From the IMG/VR virus record IMGVR_UViG_3300036829_000026, positions 1 to 29,578 of that record: a DNA stretch of 29,578 nucleotides. One strand, 5' to 3'. Position numbers and translations under genes: made by a program. This DNA comes from a virus. Each line of letters opens with the position of its first letter. Position 1 is the first letter of the stretch. The notes beneath the pieces were generated by a model. It saw nothing but the letters and a program-made list of their open reading frames with translations, was not told the origin of the DNA and ran no database searches. Below are positions 1 through 5,912 of this stretch, in pieces.

Positions 1-125
1 CCGGCGCGACGTTCGACGATTGGGACATGTGGATCCGGCTCGCGCGGGCCGACGCGAGCTTCTGCTGCGTGCCCGTCGAAACGTGGGACTACCGCTCGGG
101 TGACTGGAAGCAGATGAGCCGATGA
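1..125 (+). CDS. GT2-family glycosyltransferase, C-terminal fragment
   Basis: Only the last 40 codons are inside the window, read in the frame starting at base 3 and ending at TGA 123-125. The peptide contains FDDWDMWIRLA, then FCCVPVETWDYR. This matches the acceptor-side end of GT-A fold family 2 glycosyltransferases, where an acidic D/E-D-W-D-L/M-W segment is followed by a hydrophobic strand and a V-P-x-x-x-x-x-Y-R ending. Such enzymes transfer a sugar from a nucleotide-sugar donor; the acceptor cannot be deduced here. It sits just upstream of head genes, so modification of a virion component or of a host glycan is possible. The catalytic DXD region lies outside the window. The family call is fairly firm for a fragment; the role is inference. 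Confidence 0.62.
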   Translation, partial: GATFDDWDMWIRLARADASFCCVPVETWDYRSGDWKQMSR

Positions 126-153
126 CCCACAGCCGACCGGTAGACTCCGAGCC

Positions 154-214
154 CGTCCGAGCGCCTGTTCGCTCGGGCGACGCCCCGGCCCCGAGGTGGT
201 CCTCGGAGCCGGGG
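154..214 (+). terminator. Tandem strong hairpins after the glycosyltransferase gene
   Basis: Two inverted repeats lie back to back. The first pairs 154-163 with 170-179 (10 bp with one U-G) around a 6-base loop. The second pairs 183-196 with 201-214 (14 bp with one C-A mismatch) around the loop TGGT. No U-tract follows. They begin about 30 bases after the stop codon, so a two-hairpin terminator is the simplest reading. A -10-like TAGACT at 141-146 just before them leaves a short structured RNA as an alternative. Confidence 0.5.
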
Positions 215-246
215 ATCGCTCTACCGGCGGGCCGCGGGGCATTCTA

Positions 247-417
247 ATGGCGATGACCGGCAGCGACGAGGACCGGGTGCTGTCTGACAGCGACGTGTGC
301 CGGATCCTCGGACGCAAGTCGGTCGGCAAGCTCGAACTGTTGCTGACCGAGGACGCGACCTACGAGCGCGACGCGGACGGCAGCTGGCATCGGCTCAGCT
401 CGGAGCCCGCGAAATGA
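247..417 (+). CDS. Small protein of unknown function, possible HTH
   Basis: This encodes 56 residues from ATG 247; ATG 253 is an equally possible start two codons later. No Shine-Dalgarno sequence is evident before either. The hexamer CATTCT at 240-245 is 7 bases before ATG 253, which would suit a leaderless start but is weak. The central segment LSDSDVCRILGRKSVGKLELLL could form a short helix-turn-helix, followed by a TYERDADGSWHRL stretch that could be a beta wing. I do not recognise the family. The stop codon overlaps the start of the next gene (ATGA at 414-417), so the two are translationally coupled. Confidence 0.5.
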   Translation: MAMTGSDEDRVLSDSDVCRILGRKSVGKLELLLTEDATYERDADGSWHRLSSEPAK

Positions 418-617
418 CGCATGAGCAGGCCCGTATGCTCGAGATGATCCGCCGCCAGCACGGCAAGCTGCGTCGCGTCCCGGCGGAATCGGCGCTCGGC
501 GGTCAGCTGCTCGGCAACTGCGTCTCAGACAGCTACGCCTTTCAGTGCTGCGGCTGCGCGGTCGTGTTCACCGTCGAGCCGGACGGCGGAACGGACGTCT
601 GGGAGCTCGTAGATTAG
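414..617 (+). CDS. Small Cys-containing protein of unknown function
   Basis: This encodes 67 residues from ATG 414, which overlaps the preceding TGA by 3 bases. GGAG at 402-405 lies 8 bases upstream, which favours this start over longer upstream options in the same frame. The N-terminal part is helical and basic (EQARMLEMIRRQHGKLRR). The C-terminal half has a Cys, then a Cys-Cys-x-Cys cluster (NCVSDSYAFQCCGCAVVF), which could bind a metal. No family is recognised. The stop codon TAG 615-617 is the last three bases of a repeated promoter-like element, so the last codons (Leu-Val-Asp-stop) are shared with a regulatory site. Confidence 0.68.
   Translation: MTHEQARMLEMIRRQHGKLRRVPAESALGGQLLGNCVSDSYAFQCCGCAVVFTVEPDGGTDVWELVD
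608..617 (+). promoter_or_regulatory. CGTAGATTAG promoter-like element, copy 1
   Basis: This is one of six copies in the window. The -10-like hexamer TAGATT is 610-615. The element overlaps the end of the upstream gene. Seven bases after the hexamer comes GTG 623, where transcription would be expected to start. No TTGACA-like -35 sequence is seen at the usual distance. It would drive the acidic protein at 652-861. Confidence 0.6.
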
Positions 618-622
618 CCCGC

Positions 623-649
623 GTGTCCTGGTTCTCATGGAAGGAGTGA
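623..649 (+). CDS. Possible leaderless 8-residue leader peptide
   Basis: GTG 623 begins an 8-codon frame, VSWFSWKE, ending at TGA 647-649. The start codon falls at the predicted 5' end of a transcript from the upstream element, the same geometry seen at the portal gene and at 3837. The stop codon is 2 bases before ATG 652 of the next gene, so a ribosome finishing this peptide could restart there. The frame is very short and could be chance; the alternative is that ATG 637 starts a longer form of the next protein. Confidence 0.3.
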   Translation: MSWFSWKE

Positions 650-651
650 AG

Positions 652-861
652 ATGGAAGGGTCCGAGGAAGCAACCTACGGAGGCGAGGCTCCGCCCGGCG
701 CCGTGCCGGCGCAGAGCCCGTCAACGATCCCGCCGCAGGACGCGGCGCCTCTCGAGGAGGAGCAGACCGACGAGGAGCAGACCACCGAGGCGCGGCCCGC
801 CGAGGAGGACGAGCCTGCGGAGAAGCCATCGAAGAAAAGCTCCGGGTCGAGCAAGTCCTGA
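652..861 (+). CDS. Small acidic, disordered protein upstream of portal
   Basis: This encodes 69 residues. AAGGAG at 641-646 sits 5 bases before ATG 652, a better start than ATG 637, which is in the same frame but has no ribosome binding site. The sequence is dominated by Glu, Pro, Ala and Thr (a run such as EEEQTDEEQTTEARPAEEDE) and ends in a Lys/Ser-rich tail (KPSKKSSGSSKS). It should be intrinsically disordered, with an acidic body and a basic tail. No domain or family is recognised. It stands alone between a promoter-like element and a strong terminator, so it is probably made as a short separate transcript. Its position next to the portal suggests a packaging or assembly role, but nothing in the sequence proves this. 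Confidence 0.63.
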   Translation: MEGSEEATYGGEAPPGAVPAQSPSTIPPQDAAPLEEEQTDEEQTTEARPAEEDEPAEKPSKKSSGSSKS

Positions 862-865
862 GCTA

Positions 866-904
866 AGGGCCGGAGCCGGGCGCGTAAGCCCCGGCTCCGG
901 CCCT
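866..904 (+). terminator. Strong intrinsic hairpin terminator
   Basis: A perfect 15-bp inverted repeat (866-880 with 890-904) surrounds a 9-base loop and starts 4 bases after the stop codon of the acidic protein. There is no U-tract, as is common in high-GC genomes. It separates that gene from the portal operon promoter at 941. Confidence 0.75.
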
Positions 905-940
905 GCTAACCCCCATTCGCACGATCTAAGGACTGCAATT

Positions 941-950
941 CGTAAATTAG
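941..950 (+). promoter_or_regulatory. CGTAAATTAG promoter-like element, copy 2
   Basis: The hexamer TAAATT is at 943-948, six bases before GTG 955 of the portal gene. The copy differs from the consensus at one base. No usable Shine-Dalgarno sequence lies before GTG 955 (AAGGA at 927-931 is more than 20 bases away), so a leaderless portal mRNA is likely. Confidence 0.62.
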
Positions 951-954
951 GGCC

Positions 955-3066
955 GTGGCGTCCGAGTTGATCCTTCCGCCGGGAGTCGAGGTCGCGGCCA
1001 CGCCGGCGCCGGAGGCGTTCCCGCCGGTCACGGGCCGCGGCGTGATCGTCAACGAAACCGACCTTCCCGACATGGTCGTCGAGACGTACGTCGAGGAGCA
1101 CGCGAGCGTGCTTGGACTGTCGCCGGGGAACAGCTACTCCTACTACGTCGGGCAGGGGTCGCTGCTGGCCCGTCCGAAGTTCCGGCCGCCGACGTCGATC
1201 GTGGAGGAGATCCTCCTTGCCCGCAACCTCGCCGAGCGCGACGACGATGTCGGCGAGACGATCGGCGCGATGGTGGCGCTCGCGTTCGGCGAGGGGATGC
1301 AGCACGTCCACCCCGACGAGGTCGCGGTCGCGATGTGGGACAAGATCGGTCGCAAGGCGAAGATCATCCTCGCGCTGAAGGAGATGTACCGCGAGTACCT
1401 GATCGCCGCGCAGTGCACGACCGCGACGGTGATGAGCCGCGAGACGATCGGCTTCACGCCCCAGGGCGCGGACCGCCAGCGTTCCCGCAGCATCCTGATG
1501 CCGCACATCGGCGTGATCCCGTCAGAGCAGATCCGGGTGATCGGCAACGACCTGTTCGGGACCGCGACGCTCGCCTACCGGCCGTTCTCAGGCCGCCAGG
1601 AGCAGTGGCTGATGCAGTTCTTCAATCCGCGGACGACGGCGGCGCGCAAGGCCGAGATGCGGCGCGAAGATCCGATCCTGACGACGCTGCTGACCGAGCA
1701 GGTGGCGTGGGACGACGTGCGCGAAGGGTCGGTTTCGACCGTGTACGGCGACCCGGGCGACCCAACGATCGGCGCTTACGTGTACACGCTGAACCGCGCC
1801 TACGTCAGCCGGGTGTGCATGCCCAAGGGCCAGTGGCCGCACCCCCGCCCGCTGTTGACCCGCAACTTCCCGTTGCTTGAGGCAAAGCGGCTGCTGTCGA
1901 TCATGGACTACTCGCTGCTCGAGGCCGGCGCGAACTTCCTGGTGGTCGCCAAGAAGGGCTCAGACCAGCGGCCCGCGCTGCCGGAGGAGATCGCCAACCT
2001 GCGCGACACGATCCGCCGCGCGACCCGCTCGGGCGTGATGATCGGCGACCATCGCCTGTCGATCGAGGTCATCACCCCCAACCTCGAGGAGCTGCTGAAC
2101 CCCGCCAAACGGCGGCTGCTTGGCCGCAAGCTCGCGACTGCGATCCTGCGCCTGCCCGACTTCCAGTCTGCCGACGCGGGCTCGGGGCAGTCGGTGCTGA
2201 CCGACACCGAGATCATCGCTCGCGTCGTCGCGTCTGACCGCGAGGATCTGCGGCTGCACGTCGAGGAGGAGATCTATGACCCGATCGCCGACCGCAACGG
2301 CGACAGCCTTGAGGGGCCGCCGACGATCTGGTTCCCGAAGATCATCCTCCAGGGGCTGCAGTACTTCACGCAGCTGATCCTCGGGCTGCGTGACCGCGGC
2401 GACATTCCCCGCCGCTACGCCGTCGAGGCCGCCGGCTTCAACTACCAGGCGGCCGTGCAGCAACGCAAAGCGGAGAAGGCCGCCGGCGACGACCGGGTGC
2501 TCACGCTCCCGGCCGGCGCGGTCCCGTTCTCCGCCGGCGGCGCTGGTGGCGCTGGCGGCCGTCCGTCCGGCTCGGGGCCCAACAACGGCGCGCCCGGCGC
2601 CCGGCCGTCAGACCAGCCCGCGACGGCGCCGAACCGCAACGGCCGTCCGCCCGCGCGCGCCAACGAGGAGGTCCGCGCGATGCTCGACGAGGACTCAGAC
2701 CGGATCTACCGCGCCGGGGAGCGGACCTACGCGATCCTCGAGAGCTACCACGACACCCAGCACGTCGGCCGGATCACCAGCCATGAGCACGCGGCGTTGG
2801 CGCGGATCGAGGAGAACGCGTGCTGCGGCCCTGTCCGCGAAGGGCCGTTTACGGTGCTGCCGGTCAACCCCGGCCACGAGCTGTCAGAGCTGCACGCGAT
2901 CCGGCTGCAGGAGGGCGCGTCGATGATCGTCGGGCGCACCGACTACGGCGCGGTGCTCGCCCGCGCGCTCGTGTTCCGCGAGCCGCGCTACTCGCCGCTG
3001 GAGGCCGAGGAGACGGCGCTGCGGTGGGGCTTTGAGGTCGCGCGCGATGCTGCTGCCGTGGCGTGA
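955..3066 (+). CDS. Portal protein
   Basis: This encodes 703 residues. The portal dodecamer forms the DNA entry vertex of the capsid and docks the terminase and neck. The identification rests on size, on its place before the protease, scaffold and capsid genes, and on a mixed alpha/beta body with a long helical segment rich in RDTIRRATRSG and LEELLNPAKRRLLGRKLATAIL, typical of portal stem and wing regions. Residues about 527-570 form a Gly/Pro/Asn-rich linker. About 130 residues follow it, including a CCGPVREGPF segment, which may be an added C-terminal domain. GTG 955 is chosen because the promoter-like element puts the RNA 5' end there. The last 20 bases overlap the methyltransferase. Terminase should lie upstream of the window. 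Confidence 0.83.
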   Translation: MASELILPPGVEVAATPAPEAFPPVTGRGVIVNETDLPDMVVETYVEEHASVLGLSPGNSYSYYVGQGSLLARPKFRPPTSIVEEILLARNLAERDDDVGETIGAMVALAFGEGMQHVHPDEVAVAMWDKIGRKAKIILALKEMYREYLIAAQCTTATVMSRETIGFTPQGADRQRSRSILMPHIGVIPSEQIRVIGNDLFGTATLAYRPFSGRQEQWLMQFFNPRTTAARKAEMRREDPILTTLLTEQVAWDDVREGSVSTVYGDPGDPTIGAYVYTLNRAYVSRVCMPKGQWPHPRPLLTRNFPLLEAKRLLSIMDYSLLEAGANFLVVAKKGSDQRPALPEEIANLRDTIRRATRSGVMIGDHRLSIEVITPNLEELLNPAKRRLLGRKLATAILRLPDFQSADAGSGQSVLTDTEIIARVVASDREDLRLHVEEEIYDPIADRNGDSLEGPPTIWFPKIILQGLQYFTQLILGLRDRGDIPRRYAVEAAGFNYQAAVQQRKAEKAAGDDRVLTLPAGAVPFSAGGAGGAGGRPSGSGPNNGAPGARPSDQPATAPNRNGRPPARANEEVRAMLDEDSDRIYRAGERTYAILESYHDTQHVGRITSHEHAALARIEENACCGPVREGPFTVLPVNPGHELSELHAIRLQEGASMIVGRTDYGAVLARALVFREPRYSPLEAEETALRWGFEVARDAAAVA

Positions 3067-3601
3067 CGTCGCACTGCGGATCGACGACGAGCGGGAGCCC
3101 GTCATCCACACGTCGCTGACGTCACGCGAAGCGAGAACGCTCGCCGCGCTCGCGGACGGCGGCGTGTGCCTGGAGATCGGCTCGGCGTACGGCTACTCGG
3201 CGATCGTCATCGGGCAGCGCGCCAAGAGCGTGCTGGCGATCGACCCGCACCGGGCGCTGGCCGGGTCGCTGACGGCGATGAAAGACAACCTCGCCGAAGC
3301 GCAGATGGCCGAGAAGGTCGCGATCTGCACGCTGCCGAGCCGGCAGGCGCTGCCGCCGCTGCTCGGACGCGACGTCCGCTACGACCTGGTGTTCGTCGAC
3401 GGCGACCACCACTACGACGAGGTCGCGTTCGATCTTGAGCACGGCTGGAGGCTGGTCAGGCCGGGCGGCAATCTCGCCGTCCACGACTACGGCGAGGACA
3501 CCTGCCGCGACGTGCTGGCCGCCGTGGACGACTTTTATGAGTCGACGCGGCCGCCTCGCACGCGGATTGTCGACACCCTCTGGATCGCGACGCGCTCGTA
3601 G
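3047..3601 (+). CDS. Class I SAM-dependent methyltransferase
   Basis: This encodes 184 residues from ATG 3047, with GAGG at 3034-3037 nine bases upstream; the start lies inside the portal gene. Motif I is CLEIGSAYGYSA (residues 41-52), the acidic residue after strand 2 is in LAIDPH (63-68), and VFVDGDHHYDEVAFDL (115-130) followed by WRLVRPGGNLAVHDYG (134-149) matches the Methyltransf_24 type of Rossmann methyltransferases. These often modify sugars or small molecules, and O-methylation of glycans is common. The substrate cannot be read from sequence. With the glycosyltransferase fragment at the left edge it may belong to a virion or surface glycan modification set. Function class is firm, substrate unknown. 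Confidence 0.86.
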   Translation: MLLPWRDVALRIDDEREPVIHTSLTSREARTLAALADGGVCLEIGSAYGYSAIVIGQRAKSVLAIDPHRALAGSLTAMKDNLAEAQMAEKVAICTLPSRQALPPLLGRDVRYDLVFVDGDHHYDEVAFDLEHGWRLVRPGGNLAVHDYGEDTCRDVLAAVDDFYESTRPPRTRIVDTLWIATRS

Positions 3602-3642
3602 GGGGGCGCTATCTGGCTGGTAGGCTTCTCCGCTGAAGGGCG

Positions 3643-3669
3643 CTGGGATCGAGCTAGGCCCGATCCCAG
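3643..3669. terminator. Hairpin, possible bidirectional terminator
   Basis: CTGGGATCG (3643-3651) pairs perfectly with CGATCCCAG (3661-3669) around a 9-base loop. It lies 41 bases after the methyltransferase stop codon on the + strand and 14 bases after the stop codon of a small minus-strand gene, so it could end transcripts from both sides. A TAGGCT hexamer at 3621-3626 precedes it on the + strand. Confidence 0.6.
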
Positions 3670-3683
3670 GCCCCTCGCGTTGC

Positions 3684-3752
3684 TTATCTCCTGATCTCGC
3701 GGACCAGAAGAATCAGCGCAAGCACGAGGGCCGTCCAGTCCTCATGGGACAT
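3684..3752 (-). CDS. 22-residue membrane microprotein
   Basis: This minus-strand frame reads MSHEDWTALVLALILLVREIRR and stops at TAA (3684-3686). A perfect GGAGG (complement of 3760-3764) lies 7 bases before the ATG, the best ribosome binding site geometry in the whole window. The peptide has a short acidic N-terminus, a hydrophobic core (WTALVLALILLV) and a basic tail (REIRR), typical of a tiny inner-membrane peptide with the positive end inside. A TAGGCT hexamer on the minus strand (complement of 3800-3805) could be its -10. A hairpin follows the stop codon. It is the only minus-strand gene I support here. No family is recognised; chance cannot be excluded at this length. Confidence 0.5.
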   Translation of the reverse strand: MSHEDWTALVLALILLVREIRR

Positions 3753-3822
3753 GGATTGACCTCCGTACTTCACCCGTCCGGGATTGGACGAGCCCTCGGA
3801 GCCTATTCGTCGTCGCGGCGCT

Positions 3823-3832
3823 CGTAGATTAG
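3823..3832 (+). promoter_or_regulatory. CGTAGATTAG promoter-like element, copy 3
   Basis: The hexamer TAGATT is at 3825-3830, six bases before GTG 3837. The spacing is identical to that at the portal gene. It would drive the capsid operon (small protein, protease and scaffold, decoration, capsid). No -35 element is apparent. Confidence 0.65.
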
Positions 3833-3836
3833 GGGC

Positions 3837-3962
3837 GTGCAGACCGTCGCGATCACGCATCTGCGGGCCGGGACGATCACCGCCCGGGAGAGGCGCTATC
3901 TGCTGTTCGCGTGCTCGGTGAAGTACTACAACCTGCTGCGCGTCGCGACCGTGAGCGGCTGA
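3837..3962 (+). CDS. 41-residue leaderless protein coupled to the protease gene
   Basis: GTG 3837 opens a 41-codon frame, beginning VQTVAITHLRAGTITARERR and ending in LLRVATVSG, with TGA at 3960-3962. The start codon coincides with the expected transcript 5' end from the element at 3823, so no ribosome binding site is needed. Its stop overlaps the ATG of the protease gene by one base (TGATG), a classic stop-restart junction. The protein is basic and has no recognised domain. It may be a real small protein or mainly a translated leader that delivers ribosomes to the protease start, which has no clear Shine-Dalgarno sequence of its own. Confidence 0.5.
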   Translation: MQTVAITHLRAGTITARERRYLLFACSVKYYNLLRVATVSG

Positions 3963-5293
3963 TGGACACCGCGATCGTTTTCGAGCGTGGCGACAAGGTC
4001 TACCTCGTCGGGCCGGTCGCGCCGATCGAACCCAAGCCGAACGAGCTCGAGGAGTTCGCGTTCGCCGACGTGATCCGCGACGAGGCGCCCAGCGAGCTGC
4101 TGCTGTGGCTCCGCGGCCAGTACGTCGAGGCCGACCTCCCCAACCTCAACGGGCAGATCTGGTCGAGCGAGGAGCTTGCGATCAAGAGCCTCAGCCCGAA
4201 GCTGATGCCGGTATCGGTGATGCACAACCCGACGCAGACGGTCGGGCTGATCGCCGACACGCGGCTGCTAACCCCCGACGTAAATCAGGTGCCACGGTCG
4301 CGGATCGACACCGCGTTGGCGGTCTGGAAGCACCGTTATCCCGACGTGTGCGAGGAGGCGGTCTACAACTACCGGCAGGGCACGCTGATGCAGTCAATGG
4401 AATGCCTGCCGAGCTGGTATGAGTGCGTGGAGTGCGGCAAGGCGTTCCCGAAACTCCCGCACGGCGCGGAGGCCGCAAACTGGTGCTCGCATCTGAAAGC
4501 CGGTGCGATCGAAACGGCTGCTGCAATAACGCGCGCCCCTCGTAGATTAGGGGACGTCACGTTCACCGGCACCGGGCTCATCTTCGGGAGCCGGGGTGCT
4601 ACGGGAGCGTTCGAGAAGGCACATCTGGACACGCTCGCCGAGGAAGTCGCCGAGTTCCACGGGCGGGCGCAGACCGAGAAGCCAACGAGGAGAAAGCGCC
4701 GCATGGAAACGATCGAGATCCCCCGCAACGAGTACGACGAGCTGAAGTCCGCGGCCGCCAAGAACGGCGAGCTGACGCAGCGGATCACCGGGCTCGAGGA
4801 GGCGGCGGCGAAGGTGCCCGACCTGGAGAAGCAGGTCGACGAGCTGGAGATCGGCAAGAAGAAGGCCGAGGACGACCTCGCCAGCGAGCGGACCACACGC
4901 GAGGGCCTCGAGGAGCAGGCGCGCGCGCGGGCGCTCTCCTCCGAGCGGCTCGCAAAGCTCGGCGACCCGTTCAAGGCCAAGCTGCCCGACAGCGTCAAGA
5001 CCAGGCTCGAGGAGCAGGCCAAGACGATGTCCGACGAGGACTGGACCGACCGGCTCGAGGAGCTCGCCGCGATGACCGGCGTCAAGCCCGACGAGCAGAG
5101 CGAAGGCGGCCAGGGCTCCGGCAACGGCGGCTCAGACGCCGGCACGTTCACCAGAGAGGAAACCGCCAGAGCGAACCTCGGCGGCGGCAACGGCAGCGGC
5201 GCGCAGGAGCCGTCGCGTGTCGCGGTCAGCACCGTCCTCGGCGGCCTGTTCGAGCAGACCCGTCCACAACGTCGCGAGCCGGCGCAGAAGTAG
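3962..5293 (+). CDS. Capsid maturation protease with C-terminal scaffold domain
   Basis: This encodes 443 residues. The ATG at 3962, one base overlapping the preceding stop, is preferred over in-frame upstream starts because those would lie within the small protein. Residues 1-240 look like a prohead protease: VSVMHNP (His88) and MQSMEC (Ser145) are candidate catalytic residues of the HK97/herpes-type serine fold. A likely zinc site follows: Cys155, Cys158, then Cys175 and His177 (ECVECGK and WCSHL). Residues 248-370 form a long coiled coil and the C-terminus is Gly/Ser/Glu-rich, as in scaffolds. Protease-scaffold fusions with a nested scaffold start are known, as in lambda C/Nu3. The catalytic assignment is inference from motif shape and gene order. 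Confidence 0.75.
   Translation: MDTAIVFERGDKVYLVGPVAPIEPKPNELEEFAFADVIRDEAPSELLLWLRGQYVEADLPNLNGQIWSSEELAIKSLSPKLMPVSVMHNPTQTVGLIADTRLLTPDVNQVPRSRIDTALAVWKHRYPDVCEEAVYNYRQGTLMQSMECLPSWYECVECGKAFPKLPHGAEAANWCSHLKAGAIETAAAITRAPRRLGDVTFTGTGLIFGSRGATGAFEKAHLDTLAEEVAEFHGRAQTEKPTRRKRRMETIEIPRNEYDELKSAAAKNGELTQRITGLEEAAAKVPDLEKQVDELEIGKKKAEDDLASERTTREGLEEQARARALSSERLAKLGDPFKAKLPDSVKTRLEEQAKTMSDEDWTDRLEELAAMTGVKPDEQSEGGQGSGNGGSDAGTFTREETARANLGGGNGSGAQEPSRVAVSTVLGGLFEQTRPQRREPAQK
4541..4550 (+). promoter_or_regulatory. CGTAGATTAG promoter-like element inside the protease gene, copy 4
   Basis: The 10-base element is identical to the consensus and lies in frame within codons Arg-Arg-Leu (CGT AGA TTA) of the protease, residues 194-196. 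AGA and TTA are rare codons in this G/C-rich gene set. The site is 153 bases before the internal scaffold start at 4703, so it could provide a separate scaffold mRNA. No start codon follows at 6-7 bases, unlike copies 1-3. Confidence 0.57.
4703..5293 (+). CDS. Nested capsid scaffold protein (in-frame internal start)
   Basis: ATG 4703 is codon 248 of the protease frame. GAGGAG at 4687-4692 lies 10 bases before it, and the protein sequence changes here from a basic linker (TRRKRR) to METIEIPRNEYDELKSAAAK and then a heptad-rich coiled coil to about residue 120 (LEKQVDELEIGKKKAEDDLA). The product would be 196 residues with an acidic, low-complexity Gly/Ser/Asn tail and a basic end (RPQRREPAQK) that could contact the capsid protein. 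Scaffold made in excess from an internal start is the lambda Nu3 solution. The promoter-like element at 4541 supports independent expression. The coiled-coil character is clear; the internal start is inference. Confidence 0.65.
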   Translation: METIEIPRNEYDELKSAAAKNGELTQRITGLEEAAAKVPDLEKQVDELEIGKKKAEDDLASERTTREGLEEQARARALSSERLAKLGDPFKAKLPDSVKTRLEEQAKTMSDEDWTDRLEELAAMTGVKPDEQSEGGQGSGNGGSDAGTFTREETARANLGGGNGSGAQEPSRVAVSTVLGGLFEQTRPQRREPAQK

Positions 5294-5317
5294 TCCGGCC
5301 AGAGGGAGAACTGACCC

Positions 5318-5902
5318 ATGCCCAACACGTTCGGCTCCTTCCAGCTAACCACCGTCGCGGCCCTGCCGAACGTCACCGTGGCGTTCCCGGGCGAGCACTG
5401 GTCAGACGGCAAGGCCGGCTCGGCGATCGTTCCCGGCCAGCTGGTGATCCCGTCCGCGTCGGCGATCGTGGCGAGCATGCACCAGCTCACCACCCTGCGG
5501 ACGTGGGTCGTCGCTCCCTCGGGCGCGCTGGACCCGCGGGCGGCCATTGCGCTGCGCACGGTGCAGATCCCCGACACCAACCCCGGGAACATCTACAACG
5601 AGCAGCTGACCCCGAACCAGATCATGAACCGCGTGATTCCAATCGGCGAGTACGTTCACGCGTACCGGTCGGGATCGTTCCACCTGACGCTCATCAAGCC
5701 CGACGCGACCTACCAGCCGGGCGACCTGCTGGGGTGGGATCCCGCCCAGGCCGCGTTGACCGGCAAGCCGGCCGGGTCGGGCGCGTGGGTCAAGACGGGA
5801 ACGGCAGCCAACGCGCTGATGGAGGTCGAGGAATGGCGTCCGCTCACGTCCGATGCCACCCAAGGTGTCCTGACAGCCAGAACCCTGCGCGTGCAGGAAT
5901 AG
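5318..5902 (+). CDS. Capsid decoration or stabilising protein
   Basis: This encodes 194 residues, with GGGAG at 5304-5308 nine bases before ATG 5318. It is mostly predicted beta strands with no Cys. Phrases such as DGKAGSAIVPGQLVI and YQPGDLLGWDPAQAALTGKPAGSGAWVKTG resemble lambda gpD-like and other head decoration folds, where a P-G-x-L/x-V strand and a hydrophobic core are common. Gene order supports this: scaffold, this gene, major capsid protein, as in lambda D-E. It would bind the expanded capsid surface. An alternative is a minor structural cement protein of another fold. Function by position more than by motif. Confidence 0.66.
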   Translation: MPNTFGSFQLTTVAALPNVTVAFPGEHWSDGKAGSAIVPGQLVIPSASAIVASMHQLTTLRTWVVAPSGALDPRAAIALRTVQIPDTNPGNIYNEQLTPNQIMNRVIPIGEYVHAYRSGSFHLTLIKPDATYQPGDLLGWDPAQAALTGKPAGSGAWVKTGTAANALMEVEEWRPLTSDATQGVLTARTLRVQE

Positions 5903-5912
5903 GAGGCAACTG

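Noticed and set aside
3744-3827. A 27-codon + strand frame from ATG 3744
   Set aside because: There is no ribosome binding site and it lies antisense to the better supported minus-strand microprotein; it simply ends in the promoter element.
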